NCBI RefSeq assembly: GCF_029531655.1
Contig: NZ_JANRMI010000001.1
Span: 496,001 to 560,000, forward strand
Direction: 5' to 3'
From: Bdellovibrio svalbardensis
Lineage (GTDB): Bacteria > Bdellovibrionota > Bdellovibrionia > Bdellovibrionales > Bdellovibrionaceae
Length of the DNA stretch: 64,000 nucleotides
Both the position numbers and the translations under genes were made by a program. The notes under the pieces were generated by a model. That model searched no databases, was not told the DNA's origin, and saw only the letters and a list, made by a program, of their open reading frames with translations. This document shows, one piece after another, positions 60,611 to 64,000 of the stretch; the stretch's first letter is position 1; each line of letters begins with the position of its first letter.

Positions 60611-60931
60611 ATGAACTGGATGCTTTCCTCATTATTTGTAATTTCATCGATTATCGTTGCGCCAGGTTCGTCTGCGAGAGCTTCGGAGACTTCGGTGGGA
60701 CGCAAGCCCGCATCAGCTAGAAGTGCAGTCTATGACGTCGTCAAAAAGGTCCGTGAAGATGACGATGGTGTGGTTATCCTTTTTGAGAAAAACACCGGAT
60801 CTTACTATTTGCGTCGAGATCTTCCTGAGTTCGATGTATGTAAAAAGAAATTGCAAGAAAGTCTCAGTGGCAAAAAGCCTGTAAGCGTCACGGTGGACTC
60901 GTCTCAGCTCAATATTCTTGAAGTAAAATAA
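60611..60931 (+). CDS. Small secreted protein of unknown function
   Basis: 106 residues: signal peptide (about 1-22), then a small domain with D-D-D-G-V-V-I-L-F-E and L-P-E-F-D-V-C, one Cys. AAGGAG precedes the ATG. No family recognised. Probably transcribed with the next secreted protein. Confidence 0.7.
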   Translation: MNWMLSSLFVISSIIVAPGSSARASETSVGRKPASARSAVYDVVKKVREDDDGVVILFEKNTGSYYLRRDLPEFDVCKKKLQESLSGKKPVSVTVDSSQLNILEVK

Positions 60932-60972
60932 TGCTCCGATGTAAACTGGTCTTCTTCTAAAGGAGACCAGCT

Positions 60973-61389
60973 ATGAAAGCTATTTTGATCGCGCTCGTGA
61001 CCCTGTCTTTTTCTTTCTCATCCCTCGCTACCACAAAAGAAGAAGTTCAACAGAAAACCGCTGAAGCGGCTTCTGCGGCTGCTGACTACAGCAAAGAACA
61101 AAAAGAGCAGTTCCAAAAAGATATGGAATCCAAACTTGACGATTTAAAATCTGAGATCGCTGATCTAAAGAAACAAGCGTCCGAAAAAACCGGCGAAGCA
61201 AAAAAAGAAATGAATGAGCAGATCGCCAAGCTTGAGAAAAAACAAACTGAAATGAAAAAAGATCTTTCTAAGCTTGGAAAAAGTTCTGGAAAAGCCTGGG
61301 CTGAATTGAAAGTCGGCATGAGTAAAGCATGGGGTTCTTTGTCTGAATCCTACGCAAAAGCTAAAACCAAATTCCAAGAAGAAAAATAA
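60973..61389 (+). CDS. Secreted coiled-coil protein of unknown function
   Basis: 138 residues: signal peptide (about 1-19), then Lys/Glu/Ala-rich helical repeats with heptad spacing through residue 110. No Cys. Strong AAAGGAG ribosome binding site. Could be a periplasmic alpha-helical linker or chaperone-like protein, but no family is recognised. Its stop overlaps the aroB start (TAATG), so the two are coupled although unrelated by function. Confidence 0.75.
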   Translation: MKAILIALVTLSFSFSSLATTKEEVQQKTAEAASAAADYSKEQKEQFQKDMESKLDDLKSEIADLKKQASEKTGEAKKEMNEQIAKLEKKQTEMKKDLSKLGKSSGKAWAELKVGMSKAWGSLSESYAKAKTKFQEEK

Positions 61390-62441
61390 TGAAACCAAGC
61401 GCAGTTCTTTTTACTCAGAACTTTCCGGCACCTAAGAAACTTGGTGAAGAACTTCTTCTGATTTATGATGAGGTTCTTCCTAAGAAGTCGGAAGAGTTCA
61501 AAAAATGGATGAAACAGATCCCTTTGCGTTACGCTGTTCAGGCGGGCGAGGGGCTGAAGAGTATTGACCTCTTTCCGGATCATATTTCTAAAATCACCAC
61601 ACTTTGTGAAAAGGCCTCTGTGAGCAAGCTGACTATCGTCGTCGTCGGTGGTGGCAGCGTCGGGGACTTTGGTGGATTTGTTGCGAGCATTCTAAAGCGC
61701 GGTGTGCGCTTGATTCATTTGCCCAGCACCTGGCTGGCCGCGATTGATTCTGCTCACGGTGGAAAGACTGCTTTGAATGTTGGCGGTGCAAAAAATCAAA
61801 TCGGAACATTCTATCCAGCCACCGAAGTGGTCTTGGTCAAGTCCTTGTTGTTGTCACAGCCACCATCCCGCACCTTTGAAGGTTTCGGGGAGCTTCTGAA
61901 AATTGCCTTGATTGAAGGGGGAATTTTATGGGCTCAGCTTTCTCGTGAATATGAAGTGAATGCGGAAGTTTTGTGGAAGTATTTGGAAGCGGGTATTAAA
62001 GCGAAATACAAGGTCGTTAAAAAAGACCCTGAAGAAAAAAAAGGTCTGCGCCATGTCCTGAATCTGGGGCATACCGTTGGGCATGTTCTTGAAAGCTATT
62101 ATGAGCTTCCGCACGGCATTTCTATCAACTACGGTTTGGAATTCGCGCTTCGCTGGAGTGTGGAAAAGAAGATCATGGCCAGGGAAGATTTTGATAGATT
62201 GCAGCGTCAGCCAGTGATGGCCTATCTGCTTTCTGCCTCGGCGGATCAGTTGTGGGATGTGAAGGCAAATGTCCTCAAAGAATTCCGACGCTTGCTTTTG
62301 AACGACAAGAAGAAAACAAAATCTGAAACATTGCGCTTCGTCTTTATCAAAAAGGCCGGTCAGACGGTTATTAAAGAAGTTCCTGTCGATGACATTCTGG
62401 TCGAGATTTGTCGTCAAAGAGAAGAAGAGTTGAATGGGTAA
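61389..62441 (+). CDS. aroB: 3-dehydroquinate synthase
   Basis: 350 residues, about the usual length. The NAD-binding V-V-G-G-G-S-V-G-D near 87-95, the I-D-S-A-H-G-G-K-T-A-L-N-V segment near 119-131 and the zinc His residues of H-V-L-N-L-G-H-T-V-G-H near 220-230 are present. It catalyses the second shikimate step from DAHP. The sequence is divergent from E. coli AroB. Overlaps aroA by eight bases. Confidence 0.92.
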   Translation: MKPSAVLFTQNFPAPKKLGEELLLIYDEVLPKKSEEFKKWMKQIPLRYAVQAGEGLKSIDLFPDHISKITTLCEKASVSKLTIVVVGGGSVGDFGGFVASILKRGVRLIHLPSTWLAAIDSAHGGKTALNVGGAKNQIGTFYPATEVVLVKSLLLSQPPSRTFEGFGELLKIALIEGGILWAQLSREYEVNAEVLWKYLEAGIKAKYKVVKKDPEEKKGLRHVLNLGHTVGHVLESYYELPHGISINYGLEFALRWSVEKKIMAREDFDRLQRQPVMAYLLSASADQLWDVKANVLKEFRRLLLNDKKKTKSETLRFVFIKKAGQTVIKEVPVDDILVEICRQREEELNG

Positions 62442-63609
62442 TTTTCGCTTTCGCGGAGACATTCCGGGATCCAAATCTGTATTTAACCGCGCTTTGATTG
62501 TGCAAAGTTATTTCCCTGTTTTGGATCTTCGAGGTTTTTCCGAATGCGATGACGTTCGCCATATGCGTGAAGGTCTTAAAGACATTCGCGATCGCAGCCG
62601 CATCGACTGCGGTGAAGGTGGGACCACTTTTCGCTTTATGGCCCTGCGAGCTTCGAGACATCGAGGCGTGCATATTCTGGAAGCGGCCACGCGCTTGTTG
62701 GAGCGGCCTCAAAAAGGTTTGTTGGATCTTTTAAATCAGTTGGGCGTGCAAACTCATATCAAACGTAATGAGTTGTATGTCATCAGTGAAGGTTGGAAAA
62801 GACCACGCGGCCCCATCTTTGTGGATACTTCCGAGTCCAGTCAGTATGCATCTGCATTGGTTTTGAATGCCTGGCTGTTGGATTTTGATTTGGAGTTCGA
62901 GCTGGTCGGTGATCGTGTTTCAGAATCCTATTTTGATTTGACGATGAAGATGCTTCGCTATTTGGGTATGCGCTATCAAAAGACGCCCAAGGGTTATTTG
63001 ATTCCCGCGGGACAAAGAATTGAAAAGTTGCAGTATGATATTGAAGCGGATTTAAGTTCAGGCTTCACAATGGCCGCGGCAGGGGCCTTGGCTGGTGAGA
63101 GTGTTATTACCAACTTTCCTTTACAGAGTCAGCAACCCGACAAAGTTTTTGTCGATATCTTAAAGCGCATGGGCGCAGAGGTTGAGCTTTCCGAAAATAC
63201 ATTGAGAGTTGTTAAGCCCACGATATTGAAATCTGTTGATTGTGACTTGTATCAGTCACCCGATCTCTTCCCGGTTTTGGCTGTGTTGTGCAGCTGGGCG
63301 GAGGGAACTTCGAAGCTATATAACGCTCCTCATTTGGTGAAGAAAGAATCCAATCGGATTCAGAGAGTCTCGGATCTTTTGTCTCTTGTGGGGGTTCGGC
63401 ATGAAATATTGCCTGATGGCATGATCATTCATGGAGATCCTCAACAAAAGCTGGTGAAAAAAGTATCGTTTAATCCTGATAAAGATCATCGCATGGTGAT
63501 GGCGGCATCTTTGATGAAACTTAAAGGGCACGGCATCACGATCGAGGAGCCTCAGGCCATCAACAAAAGCTTTCCTGAGTTTTGGGAAATGATAGGACTT
63601 CAACCATGA
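62434..63609 (+). CDS. aroA: 3-phosphoshikimate 1-carboxyvinyltransferase (EPSP synthase)
   Basis: 391 residues, a little shorter than the usual 425-430. P-G-S-K-S-V-F-N-R near 11-19 is the substrate loop with its catalytic Lys, G-E-G-G-T-T-F-R near 61-68 the phosphoenolpyruvate loop, and D-K-D-H-R-M near 349-354 the late catalytic region. It makes EPSP for chorismate synthesis. The shorter length may reflect trimmed loops. aroB and aroK overlap it on both sides. Confidence 0.92.
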   Translation: MGNFRFRGDIPGSKSVFNRALIVQSYFPVLDLRGFSECDDVRHMREGLKDIRDRSRIDCGEGGTTFRFMALRASRHRGVHILEAATRLLERPQKGLLDLLNQLGVQTHIKRNELYVISEGWKRPRGPIFVDTSESSQYASALVLNAWLLDFDLEFELVGDRVSESYFDLTMKMLRYLGMRYQKTPKGYLIPAGQRIEKLQYDIEADLSSGFTMAAAGALAGESVITNFPLQSQQPDKVFVDILKRMGAEVELSENTLRVVKPTILKSVDCDLYQSPDLFPVLAVLCSWAEGTSKLYNAPHLVKKESNRIQRVSDLLSLVGVRHEILPDGMIIHGDPQQKLVKKVSFNPDKDHRMVMAASLMKLKGHGITIEEPQAINKSFPEFWEMIGLQP

Positions 63610-64000
63610 TTACGGTCGTGATCGGTCACCGCGGAACTGGAAAAACGGAATTGATGAAGCGCTTGCAGGTTTCCTTGCCAGCGGGCTCCGCTGAGTTCGT
63701 GGATCTCGATCATGAAATAGAAATGAAGATTGGCAAGACGATCATGGAGCTTTTCCTGGAACATGGAGAAGCCTACTTCCGTGAGCTGGAGCGCCAATTG
63801 TTCCTGGAAACTTTGCAGAAGCCTCACAAGGACATGTATCTATTTGTCGGCGCCGGCTTTGACGTCAATGTTTTGCCGGAAACAGTGCGCACACTTTGGG
63901 TGCGTCGTAAAACCGATCTGGATGGACGAATTTTCCTCAATCGTCCCCGGTTGAATCCTGAGATGTCGCCTTTGGAAGAGTTCTTAAAGCGCGCGAAGCA
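63606..64000 (+). CDS. aroK: Shikimate kinase (partial, runs off the window)
   Basis: At least 131 residues, open to the window end. Walker A G-H-R-G-T-G-K-T near 7-14, D-L-D near 34-36 (shikimate-binding Asp) and R-E-L-E near 58-61 identify a shikimate kinase of the nucleoside-kinase fold. It phosphorylates shikimate before aroA's step. The ATG overlaps the aroA stop (ATGA). The 3' end is not in the window. Confidence 0.85.
   Translation, partial: MITVVIGHRGTGKTELMKRLQVSLPAGSAEFVDLDHEIEMKIGKTIMELFLEHGEAYFRELERQLFLETLQKPHKDMYLFVGAGFDVNVLPETVRTLWVRRKTDLDGRIFLNRPRLNPEMSPLEEFLKRAK

Overview
The window looks like chromosome of a Bdellovibrio-type predatory bacterium (Bdellovibrionota). The clues are a lexA gene carrying the TTAC-N3-GTAA operator described for Bdellovibrio, paired DUF4360 secreted proteins, heptose (LPS core) synthesis, an unusual number of signal-peptide proteins and peptidases, and moderate G+C. 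This assignment is inference from gene content; no rRNA or tRNA gene was seen. Coding density is high, on both strands, and no phage, IS transposase or CRISPR array was found.

Layout. 0.1-7 kb (minus): an exported protein, a three-gene ABC-2 exporter, small secreted proteins, a GNAT acetyltransferase flanked by near-identical inverted 67-bp repeats, and a methyltransferase. 7-15 kb (plus): a leucine/isovalerate catabolic cluster (methylcrotonyl-CoA carboxylase with the biotin carrier as a separate small protein, methylglutaconyl-CoA hydratase, HMG-CoA lyase), interrupted by an EamA exporter and a truncated membrane sensor domain. 15-21.5 kb: two ABC-F ATPases, an exported protein and a DUF2799 lipoprotein. 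21.7-26.5 kb (minus): a compact pantothenate/CoA operon (panG-like, panB, panC, coaBC, coaX, panD). 26.6-35 kb: secreted proteins, a short-chain dehydrogenase, a HAD 5'-nucleotidase, rhodanese, M13 peptidase and a PIF1-like helicase. 35-41.6 kb: ribD, a double PspC protein, DUF4337, then hldD, a long aromatic amino acid hydroxylase and a TrmJ-like methyltransferase. 41.6-52 kb: S41 protease, esterase, hemerythrin, two DUF4360 proteins, a divergent SelO-like protein, ATP-grasp protein, peroxiredoxin, exonuclease III, FxsA. 52-60.5 kb: a penicillin-binding transpeptidase, TetR regulator, DksA-like protein, LexA, M14 carboxypeptidase, aldo/keto reductase and uracil-DNA glycosylase. 60.6-64 kb (plus): two small secreted proteins and aroB-aroA-aroK, with aroK cut by the window end.

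Working together: the panG-panB-panC-coaBC-coaX-panD block covers the route from ketoisovalerate to phosphopantetheine. The liu-type cluster covers the later steps of leucine breakdown, fitting a cell that lives on prey protein. The aro block gives three shikimate steps. LexA, Ung, ExoIII and the helicase are genome maintenance.

The less ordinary content is mostly non-coding: three near-identical GGTACG-type palindromes at 3' ends of transcription units, tandem repeats at stop codons, a 7-bp tandem array upstream of a secreted protein gene, a G9 tract before hldD, and two very small membrane-protein genes with strong ribosome binding sites. I did not find a convincing new multi-gene system; the repeat families are the best leads.
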